Assembly: GCA_028293465.1 (NCBI GenBank)
Contig: JAQGOT010000376.1
Span: 1 to 9,555, forward strand
Source: Pedosphaera sp.
Lineage (GTDB): Bacteria > Verrucomicrobiota > Verrucomicrobiia > Limisphaerales > Pedosphaeraceae
Direction of reading: 5' to 3'
Length of the DNA: 9,555 bases
The stretch's first letter is position 1. Every line of letters begins with the position of its first letter. Under the pieces are notes generated by a model. That model made no database searches. It saw only the letters and a program-made list of their open reading frames with translations, and had not been told where the DNA came from. Below are positions 1 to 6,101 of the stretch, in pieces. The position numbers were made by a program, and so were the translations under genes.

Positions 1-656
1 GTCCCGCCGGGCAGGATCAGGTTCTGCGCGCTGATGGCATCCACCACCTGCTGGGGTGTGAGATTTTTGGATTTCAACGCCGGCAAATCAAGGTCCACGG
101 AGATCATGCGCGTCTTGCCGCCGTAAGGCCAGGGCAGGGCCGCGCCCCGGACCGTCGAAAGGCCGACCCGGACCTGGTTCTGGGTCATGTCATAGAGTTC
201 CTGTTCCGCCAGCTTCTTGCTCGTGACGCTGTATTGCAAAATCGGGACCGTGGACGCGTTGTAACGGATGATGAGGGGCGGGGTCTGGCCGGGCGGCATC
301 TGGCGGAGAATCGTTTGGGCCACGGCCGTGATCTGCGCCACGCCCGCATCCACGGACGCGCCCGGTTGCAGAAACACCTTGATGATGCCCACCCCGTTGT
401 AGGCGTTCGACTCGATGTGCTCGATGTCATTGACCGTCGCACTCAGGCTGCGTTCGTGATTGTAAATGATGCGCTGCTCGACTTCCTGGGCATCCAACCC
501 GGTATACTGCCAGATGACGCTGATGACCGGAATATTGATGGCTGGAAAAATGTCGGTGGGCGTACGCAACAAAACGAAGGGCGTCAGCAACACCAGCACA
601 ATCGCCGCCACGACGAACGTATAAGGCCGCCGCAGGGCTAAACGAACAATCCACAT
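1..656 (-). CDS. RND-family efflux transporter permease subunit, N-terminal part (runs off left edge)
   Basis: This is the first 218 codons of an inner-membrane RND pump subunit (AcrB/MdtB-like), which exports drugs or other toxic compounds using proton influx, usually with a periplasmic adaptor and an outer-membrane channel. The protein opens with MWIVRLALRRPYTF, followed by a hydrophobic first membrane helix at about residues 13-31. Next comes the typical RTPTDIFPAINIPVISV segment leading into the periplasmic porter domain. Further hallmarks are TVNDIEHIES (about 75-83), FLQPGA (95-100), ILRQMPPGQTPPLI (116-129) and ALPWPYGGKTRMISVDLD (163-180). The remaining roughly 800 residues lie outside the window. 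The start at 656 matches the family; the frame stays open upstream to an ATG at 734, giving a possible 26-residue extension. Neither start has a clear Shine-Dalgarno site. It is divergent from the LysR gene, its probable regulator. Family certain; substrate unknown. Confidence 0.93.
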   Translation of the reverse strand, partial: MWIVRLALRRPYTFVVAAIVLVLLTPFVLLRTPTDIFPAINIPVISVIWQYTGLDAQEVEQRIIYNHERSLSATVNDIEHIESNAYNGVGIIKVFLQPGASVDAGVAQITAVAQTILRQMPPGQTPPLIIRYNASTVPILQYSVTSKKLAEQELYDMTQNQVRVGLSTVRGAALPWPYGGKTRMISVDLDLPALKSKNLTPQQVVDAISAQNLILPGG

Positions 657-740
657 ATAGGTCTTAAAATTATGGTCGCCTGGGCGCGGCGGATGGCTTG
701 TGGCCACCAACAGCGCTTGACGCCTCCCTTTCATGCATCT

Positions 741-760
741 ATTGGCTGATATATGCCAAT
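741..760. repeat. Inverted repeat ATTGGC-N8-GCCAAT
   Basis: Two perfect 6-base arms, ATTGGC at 741-746 and GCCAAT at 755-760, flank an 8-base AT-rich spacer. It lies in the divergent control region and overlaps the 5' side of the possible long-start version of the RND gene. It may be a second regulator site or part of a promoter; it does not show the T-N11-A pattern. The symmetry is seen directly, the function is not. Confidence 0.4.
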
Positions 761-776
761 ACATATTTACTCAAAT

Positions 777-799
777 ATTGATATTGTGTAAGTATCAAT
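777..799. promoter_or_regulatory. Probable LysR-type operator ATTGATA-N9-TATCAAT
   Basis: Perfect 7-base inverted-repeat arms, ATTGATA (777-783) and TATCAAT (793-799), are separated by 9 bases. The innermost bases give T782-N11-A794, which fits the T-N11-A core known for LysR-type binding sites. The site ends 2 bases before the LysR start codon at 802, so occupancy would be expected to interfere with the gene's own expression, while the pump promoter would lie further left. The palindrome is read directly; assignment to this particular LysR protein is inference from position. Confidence 0.6.
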
Positions 800-801
800 C
801 C

Positions 802-1701
802 ATGGAACTGCGCCATCTCCGTTATTTCGTCGCGGTCGCTGAAGAATTGAGCTTTCGGCGCGCCGCGGAACGCCTGCACCTCGCCCAACCGCCGCTCAGC
901 GTTCAGATCAAGGCCTTGGAGGGCGAACTCGGAACCCAGCTCCTGACGCGCTCCACCCGCTCGGTGAAGCTCACGACCGCGGGCCGGGTATTCCTGGAGG
1001 AGGCACGGTTGGTGCTCCTGGCGGCGGAGCGAGCTGAGCAACGCGTGAGGAAAGCAGAGCACGGGCTGGTGGGTACTTTACGCATCGGCGTCCTTGCGCC
1101 CGCCGCCACCAGCCGGCTCGCCCAAATCCTCCGTTCTTATCGACAGAAATTTCCCGGCGTGCAGTTTTCCCTGCATGAACTGACTTCCGTGGAGCAACTG
1201 CAACGTCTGCGCAGGGATGAATTGGATGTCGGCCTGCTCCGTCCGCCCGTGCGTTTCTCAGAAATGGAGTTTCTCTTCCTTGAAGAATCCCCCATGGTCC
1301 TGGCCGCGCCAGCCGGACACCGCCTGGCAAAACTCCGCCGCATCGCGTGGGCCGACTTTCACAACGAAGCCATGGTGATGATCCACCCCACCCTGCAGCA
1401 TGGCTATTACGACACTTTCTTGAATTTATGCGCCACCGCGGGCGCGACCCCCACCGTCGGCCAATACGCCAATGATATCCATTCCAAGATGTGGTTGATC
1501 TCCGCCGGATTTGGCGTCGCCCCCACCACCAAGACCATCGCCGAAGTGAAGCGACCCGGATTGGCCTTTCGCGAACTCCCCGCCGGCCTGCCTTTGGTCC
1601 AGACCCTCGTGGTTTGGAAGCGCTCCAACGCCTCGCCCATCGTGCAAAACTTTCTCGACTGCTTTCCCACCGCTGCCAAACCCGGCCAGTCGGAAAGCTA
1701 A
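802..1701 (+). CDS. LysR-family transcriptional regulator
   Basis: A 299-residue DNA-binding regulator, the standard length for the family. Residues 1-60 form the winged helix-turn-helix: MELRHLRYFVAVAEELSF, then RRAAERLHLAQPPLSVQIKALE, the recognition-helix region, and TRSTRSVKLTTAG. A linker helix follows (about 62-90). The effector-binding domain begins at GTLRIGVLAP (91-100) and runs to about residue 290. The N-terminus resembles the BenM/CatM-type subgroup. An in-frame ATG at 733 would add 23 residues, but these are encoded by the AT-rich operator region and the family begins at MELRHLRYF, so 802 is preferred. No clear Shine-Dalgarno site precedes it. It is divergent from an RND efflux gene, which suggests that it senses a compound the pump exports. 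The inducer is unknown. Its stop codon overlaps that of the convergent gene. Confidence 0.95.
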   Translation: MELRHLRYFVAVAEELSFRRAAERLHLAQPPLSVQIKALEGELGTQLLTRSTRSVKLTTAGRVFLEEARLVLLAAERAEQRVRKAEHGLVGTLRIGVLAPAATSRLAQILRSYRQKFPGVQFSLHELTSVEQLQRLRRDELDVGLLRPPVRFSEMEFLFLEESPMVLAAPAGHRLAKLRRIAWADFHNEAMVMIHPTLQHGYYDTFLNLCATAGATPTVGQYANDIHSKMWLISAGFGVAPTTKTIAEVKRPGLAFRELPAGLPLVQTLVVWKRSNASPIVQNFLDCFPTAAKPGQSES

Positions 1702-4700
1702 ATCTCAGATTTCCATTCGCACAACGACTCGACATAAGCCGCCGAGCCGTCGCGGAGCCAGCCGTCCAATTGCGCTTGCTCCTTGAGTTGCTGCCCGCGC
1801 CGTCGCGGCACCACCACGTAACGGCAATCCACCTCAGGCAAGGCGCTCATGTCACCCCACAACTTCTCGAATTGTGCCACTGGAAAAATATCCTCCTGAC
1901 CGTGGCCCCACCGCTTTTTCACTTCTTTAAGGGTGATATAAGCCGGCATGCGGACCGCCAGGTTGCGAATCGCCGCCGCGACCTTCTCAGGGTTGTTCAA
2001 ATCGCCGGCGCTCAATCCAAACACGGCCAGCAGTTTGCCAATATCGATCCAGGTGGTCAGGGAATTATAGTAGGAGAGCACAAACTCGTCCTCCTCACGC
2101 GGGATCGCCAACCCCTCCAGAATGCGAACGCTGCCGTTCACTCGCGCCAACCCGCCGCCGCGATCCTCAATGCGCCGCGTGATCATCTCAAAGGAAAGAC
2201 ACGCGCCTTCGCGTATGTGTAGGCCCAGCAACGCGGCATCCACATCCGCGCCCAACGTATCGATGTTATGCAGCAGCAGGTGCTTCAAATTCGGTTGTTC
2301 GTTCAACAACCGCGCGAGCGTGCCGTTGCGCAACAGGTTGGAAATCTCATACCAATGGCCGACCGGATGCAGACATTGCGCCGAGACGTTGTCGGTGTAA
2401 TCACTCCCCTCGCCCGCCCCCTTGGCCCAGCCGATCAACGCCGTGCGCAAACTGTCCCGCACCTTTTGCGCCTGTTCATCGAGCAATTGCTGCGGCATTT
2501 CCTCCCACAAAAACCGCAAATCCCGCTCCATCGGGATCATCCGCAAGCCGATGGCTTTGCCCGGCGAGAGCACCAGCGGGCCGGGGTAACCGTAATTCTG
2601 TTGCCAGGCCAAAAACGATTCTATGGGTTCATGCGTCAGGTAGCTGGTCGTGACGACATGCGGCAGCATCGTCCCGGATTGGCGGCCAACGCGACGGCTT
2701 TTCGCGAGGTGAACTTCCAAAAACGTTCGGTGGCGTCCGCCCATCTTGCAAAACGGGTGCAGCGCCTTCACCACCCCGGCTCCCTGGGTCCAGCGGCTGC
2801 CGACACCCGCCGCCAAGGTCACCACGGCAACTTCGCCATTGGCAATCGCCGCTTTCCCAAGCTCGACGCAGTCCCCTGGCAATCCGCCGGTCGCGTCGAT
2901 GACATCTTCAGGTTGGACATCCTCGATCTTGGTTTTGGCCGGCAGCCGATTTTGCGCCAGGCCGATCCGCCCCTCTTTCAAATCCGCGCGAATCTGTTCA
3001 TGCTGCGCCCGGTCAAACCCATTTTGCTCGAGCAATTCGGACAAACTCTCTCCTGCCATCGTCGCGGCCTTCGGCTGCGGCAAGACGCTGTCAAATACGT
3101 CCTGGACGGCTCCCCGTAATTCCTGTTCGGTCCGGCTGGCCGCGGCGAACTTGTCCAGTTCGGCGCGCCGCAGCGGCGGCAAGGAATCCAGATCCAAGCG
3201 TAACAATTTTGGCACCACCAGGGCGTAATAGCCCTGCGGCAGGAGCAATTCCTCACCGCTGAGCAGATCGGCCCAAGTCCCCTTCTCGTTGATGGCAAAA
3301 TCATAAACCACTGGCTCCATCGCAAAGGGAAGTGCGCTTTCCAATTCGCGCTTGGTCTGGCTCATGATCTCCTGCAACCGCACTTGCGCCAGTTGCTTCT
3401 TCTCCGGCGCAAAAATAAAGCCCATGCCGCCGCCGGACATGCCGCCCAGCATCCAGAATCCCCAAAAATCTTCGCCGAACTCCTTCCGCGCGCGGGCAAT
3501 CAACGTCTCCGTATAAAACGTGCTCGCCCAAGGAATGATCGTTTGTATCGGATCATGGAAGTTCCGCGAGGTGGCCGCGCCCACGCCGCGAACATCCTTG
3601 TTCCGCAACGCGCCTAAAATCTCGTCCAAAATACCCAATGCTTGCAGCCGCCCCTTCCATTCCGACTCGGACCGCAGCAGATATTTTTCGGTCACCATTT
3701 CCAGGATCGGCCCGACGTTCTGCGCCATGCCGCCGTGCACGAGCACCAGGCTGTCCTGAAGTTTCTGCCGCATTTCAACCGAGACATCCTTGGTGTCGAG
3801 CACGCGATGCACGGGCATCAACCGGCCGCGGCTCAACCCAAATTCAGGGTCGCCCTCCTGCGCCACCGCGCCCCGGATTAATTTCATCCCGGGCCAGACC
3901 CCGCCCGAATCCTGCCAACCGCCGCCCGATCCTCCCAGCCATTCCCCGAGGATCGACCGGGCCAAAACCAGCCGCCGCTCGTTTTCCTGCAACGCCCCTT
4001 CCAGTGATTGGGCCTGGCTGGTGGCGCGCATGCAGACGGAAATCAGCGAGGCGAGCAGATTGGTCGAAACCGCCAGGCGCGAGCCTTTCGGGATGTCGTT
4101 GACGTTGCTGATAAGTTCCAAGCCGCGTCCAGGACCGGCAAGGCGCGCCAGCAAATCGGCCAGGCTCTGGCCCGAGCCTTCAATGCCGGGCGGCACGATG
4201 CCCGCGGCGATCACGGCCGCCTTCAACAATCCAAGGTAATCCTTCGCGAAATCAAAAACCTCGTTCAGATTGCTGATGTCCGCCGCCGTCCCCAGATCAA
4301 CACTGGTCAACCGCAGCACCGGTTCATCGATCACGCGCAGATAGACTTCAATCGGCGGTTTCGGCGTGGCATGGCGTCCTTTCACGGCCAAATCGACCGA
4401 AACATTCAGCACATTCGCGCCTTCCGGAAAATCCATGCCGAGGAAAAAAATGTCGCTCCAGGCGCTGTGCGTCAGGTCCATGCGCACCGGCGTCTGCTCG
4501 CGCAAGATCGGATAGCCGCCCCCGGTCGGGCTGCGCTGCAATAATTCCGGGCGGATCCTCAACGGCTGATCGGCGGGATGGCCCATGCGGAACATCCATT
4601 GATTGCCCCGCACCGAACGCACGCTGCGCCGGACCTGGTCAGCCAGAGTTTGGATTCCGAGTCGATAATAAGTGCTCGCCAACGCGCTGGAGATGGCGTC

Positions 4701-5051
4701 GCTGGGACCATCGGCGGCTTGCGTGGCCAGGAATACTTCCAGCGCCTCCTCGAAGCGGCGTCGCAGTAAATGGTTGTAACCTTTGAAAGGAACCAACCCC
4801 CGCAGCTTCATGCCCGCCTTCGTCGGCAGGTGAAACCGGTGCATGGCATAAAGAAAAAACAGCGCCCGCACTCGTTCGTAAAGATTTTCGCTGCGATGCC
4901 GGAAGGCTTCGAGGTCCTCGCATTCCTGGAGCAACCCTTCCAGCGACGCGCCGCGACCAAACGCATCGAGTGATTGATCGCGCGTTGCGGGATCCGACGC
5001 GGTGATGATTTGCCTGAGCTTGCCGGTCATTTGGTTCGGATGGTCATTCAC
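1698..5051 (-). CDS. Fusion protein: fucokinase-like GHMP kinase module plus UDPGP-type sugar-1-phosphate nucleotidyltransferase
   Basis: An 1117-residue, presumably cytoplasmic protein. Residues 1-175 are a largely helical region I do not recognise. Residues 180-580 resemble the GHMP kinase half of L-fucokinases: TPVRMDLTHSAWSD (187-200), VLNVSVDLAV (214-223), GSGGGWQDSGGVWPGMKL (374-391) and a glycine-rich GGMSGGGMGF loop (536-545). The usual GLGTSS phosphate loop reads RLAVST (325-330). Residues 740-1117 match the UDPGP family (UDP-glucose/UDP-HexNAc pyrophosphorylases): LAAGVGSR (746-753), K762, VVTTSYLTHEP (799-809), HPVGHWYE (895-902), HNIDTLGADVD (928-938) and DRGGGL (963-968). The expected role is to phosphorylate a free sugar and then form an NDP-sugar; the substrate is unknown. 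It starts at a GTG overlapping the upstream gene's end by 8 bases; an ATG at 5030 (residue 8) is an alternative. The family calls are good, the combined activity is inferred. Confidence 0.85.
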   Translation of the reverse strand: MNDHPNQMTGKLRQIITASDPATRDQSLDAFGRGASLEGLLQECEDLEAFRHRSENLYERVRALFFLYAMHRFHLPTKAGMKLRGLVPFKGYNHLLRRRFEEALEVFLATQAADGPSDAISSALASTYYRLGIQTLADQVRRSVRSVRGNQWMFRMGHPADQPLRIRPELLQRSPTGGGYPILREQTPVRMDLTHSAWSDIFFLGMDFPEGANVLNVSVDLAVKGRHATPKPPIEVYLRVIDEPVLRLTSVDLGTAADISNLNEVFDFAKDYLGLLKAAVIAAGIVPPGIEGSGQSLADLLARLAGPGRGLELISNVNDIPKGSRLAVSTNLLASLISVCMRATSQAQSLEGALQENERRLVLARSILGEWLGGSGGGWQDSGGVWPGMKLIRGAVAQEGDPEFGLSRGRLMPVHRVLDTKDVSVEMRQKLQDSLVLVHGGMAQNVGPILEMVTEKYLLRSESEWKGRLQALGILDEILGALRNKDVRGVGAATSRNFHDPIQTIIPWASTFYTETLIARARKEFGEDFWGFWMLGGMSGGGMGFIFAPEKKQLAQVRLQEIMSQTKRELESALPFAMEPVVYDFAINEKGTWADLLSGEELLLPQGYYALVVPKLLRLDLDSLPPLRRAELDKFAAASRTEQELRGAVQDVFDSVLPQPKAATMAGESLSELLEQNGFDRAQHEQIRADLKEGRIGLAQNRLPAKTKIEDVQPEDVIDATGGLPGDCVELGKAAIANGEVAVVTLAAGVGSRWTQGAGVVKALHPFCKMGGRHRTFLEVHLAKSRRVGRQSGTMLPHVVTTSYLTHEPIESFLAWQQNYGYPGPLVLSPGKAIGLRMIPMERDLRFLWEEMPQQLLDEQAQKVRDSLRTALIGWAKGAGEGSDYTDNVSAQCLHPVGHWYEISNLLRNGTLARLLNEQPNLKHLLLHNIDTLGADVDAALLGLHIREGACLSFEMITRRIEDRGGGLARVNGSVRILEGLAIPREEDEFVLSYYNSLTTWIDIGKLLAVFGLSAGDLNNPEKVAAAIRNLAVRMPAYITLKEVKKRWGHGQEDIFPVAQFEKLWGDMSALPEVDCRYVVVPRRRGQQLKEQAQLDGWLRDGSAAYVESLCEWKSEI

Positions 5052-5922
5052 CTTTTAGCGCGAGCATTTCAACCAGGCCGGACATCACCTCATCACGATC
5101 CTTGCCATCAAATGCCAAAGCCAATTGGGCGGTCAATAGGCCGTACTTGACGCCGATATCATAACGCCGTCCGCGCAATTCCAGCGCCAGGTAACGCTCC
5201 TTGGCGGCCAACCGGTTCAGTGCGGCCGACAACTGAACTCCGGTCTTCGTGCTGGCGATCGCCTCGCCGAGCAACTGCATCACCGGGGGCGTAAGCACAT
5301 GCATGCCAAAAAAGCAGAGGTATCGTCCCGCGCGCAATCCCGGCACGATCAGCTTCTGTTCGGCCTCCGTGGGCGTTGGCTTCTCCAGCACGCTCTCCAC
5401 CTGGTAAAGACGCTGCCGACCCGGCACCAGGTGGCCGCCGACCGCGCCGTAATAGGGCAGTTTGCTTTCGTGGGTCGCTTGCACGGCGGAAACCGCGCAT
5501 GCCTCGGCCTTGGCGACCTCAACCAGTTGCTGCGCGCAATTCTTCGCCTCGCGGGTCAGATAAAGATGATCCCCCACCAGCAGCAGAAATGGTTGATCTC
5601 CCGAGAACTCCTTTGCGCAATGAACTGCATGCCCGTAGCCCAGCGACTCGGCTTGTTCCACGAATTGAACCCGGTTGGCATGCGGTCCAGCCGCGACCCG
5701 GTACGCCGCCTGATCTCCCGGGCGCACCACGACGCAAATTTCCTCCACGCCAGCCTTCATCACCTCCTCGACGATGATGGCCAACGCCGTTTTGGAGGCG
5801 CTGTCCCGGTCCACCAACGTTTGCAGCGGCAACGTCCGCTGGTTCTTCCCCGCGGCCGTTATGATAGCTTTCTTGATTTCCACAAAAGATGTTTGTTTGC
5901 TTGGTGCCCGAGCCTCCCACAT
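5044..5922 (-). CDS. GalU-like sugar nucleotidyltransferase with divergent nucleotide-binding loop
   Basis: A 292-residue protein of the GalU/RfbA nucleotidyltransferase fold, close to the usual GalU length. GalU-type enzymes join UTP and glucose-1-phosphate to give UDP-glucose. Recognisable elements are KKAIITAAG (17-25), IVEEVMKAGVEEICVVV (50-66), ESLGYGHAVHCAKEF (92-106), LLLVGDHLYL (113-122, with D118 at the metal-ligand position), YYGAVGG (157-163), VLEKP (178-182, with the conserved K181), AGRYLCFFG (198-206), VQLSAAL (229-235) and RRYDIGVKYGLL (252-263). The usual GLGTR and PKEMLP stretches are replaced by GKNQRTLPLQTLVDRDSASK (25-44), so activity or specificity may differ. The ATG at 5922 lacks a clear Shine-Dalgarno site; a GTG at 5883 is possible. 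Its TGA lies inside the first codons of the fusion gene, so the two are probably coupled. A regulatory or inactive homologue cannot be excluded. Confidence 0.82.
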   Translation of the reverse strand: MWEARAPSKQTSFVEIKKAIITAAGKNQRTLPLQTLVDRDSASKTALAIIVEEVMKAGVEEICVVVRPGDQAAYRVAAGPHANRVQFVEQAESLGYGHAVHCAKEFSGDQPFLLLVGDHLYLTREAKNCAQQLVEVAKAEACAVSAVQATHESKLPYYGAVGGHLVPGRQRLYQVESVLEKPTPTEAEQKLIVPGLRAGRYLCFFGMHVLTPPVMQLLGEAIASTKTGVQLSAALNRLAAKERYLALELRGRRYDIGVKYGLLTAQLALAFDGKDRDEVMSGLVEMLALKGE

Positions 5923-6101
5923 TCCCCAACGGCGGTCAATTCCTACGCAAACGATTGCGGTTTGAGTTCCAGCTTGGTTTAAGCGCTCCTTGGCAAGCGC
6001 TGAACACCCCCGATCCAGTTGCTATCGTGGGGTGGGTCGAACGTTTCCATCGTGGACTCCGTAAGCAGAAGCATGCCTGGGTGCGAACCACCCGCGCTTC
6101 A
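5923..6101. other. Spacer between the secreted-protein gene and the sugar-activation pair
   Basis: This 179-base gap should hold the 3' end of the upstream transcript and the promoter of the GalU-like gene, both on the minus strand. It contains an imperfect hairpin next to the stop codon at 6102 (listed separately), the direct repeat ATCGTGG (6024-6030 and 6049-6055), and two copies of the self-complementary hexamer AGCGCT (5982-5987 and 5996-6001) that could also form a short stem. A 23-codon minus-strand reading frame (5979-6050) is discussed under findings. I see no convincing sigma-70 promoter. Confidence 0.5.
6068..6100 (-). terminator. Possible imperfect hairpin terminator after the secreted-protein gene
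   Basis: Immediately after the stop codon of the 6102-7301 gene, GAAGC (6068-6072) can pair with GCTTC (6096-6100), GC (6075-6076) with GC (6094-6095), and GGGTG (6079-6083) with CACCC (6089-6093) around a 5-base loop, with small bulges on one side. No T-run follows on the transcribed strand, so it is not a canonical intrinsic terminator. It may act as a 3'-end stabiliser instead, or be chance. Confidence 0.3.

Larger units (their letters stand above)
657..801. promoter_or_regulatory. Divergent promoter/operator region between RND pump and LysR gene
   Basis: This 145-base spacer lies between two divergently transcribed genes. The part next to the LysR gene (about 735-800) is strikingly AT-rich compared with its surroundings and carries two inverted repeats, listed separately. 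That is the usual arrangement for a LysR-type regulator that controls its neighbour and represses itself. I could not pick a convincing -35/-10 pair on either strand; several weak AT-rich hexamers fit. Promoter function is inferred from position and composition. Confidence 0.6.

Noticed and set aside
733..801. Earlier ATG start for the LysR gene
   Set aside because: The extra 23 residues come from the AT-rich operator region; the family begins at MELRHLRYF, encoded from 802.
971..1735. 254-codon minus-strand frame antisense to the LysR gene
   Set aside because: Arginine-, tryptophan- and serine-rich translation with no family resemblance, typical of a shadow frame in GC-rich DNA. The LysR gene on the other strand is unambiguous.
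2268..3119. 283-codon plus-strand frame inside the UDPGP-coding region
   Set aside because: Entirely antisense to clear UDPGP motifs; its translation shows no recognisable domain.
4008..4544. 178-codon plus-strand frame inside the kinase-coding region
   Set aside because: Antisense to the GHMP module and rich in arginine, histidine and glutamine as expected for a complement shadow.
5299..5982. 227-codon plus-strand frame over the GalU-like gene
   Set aside because: Overlaps a well-supported gene on the other strand and has no ribosome binding site or family features.
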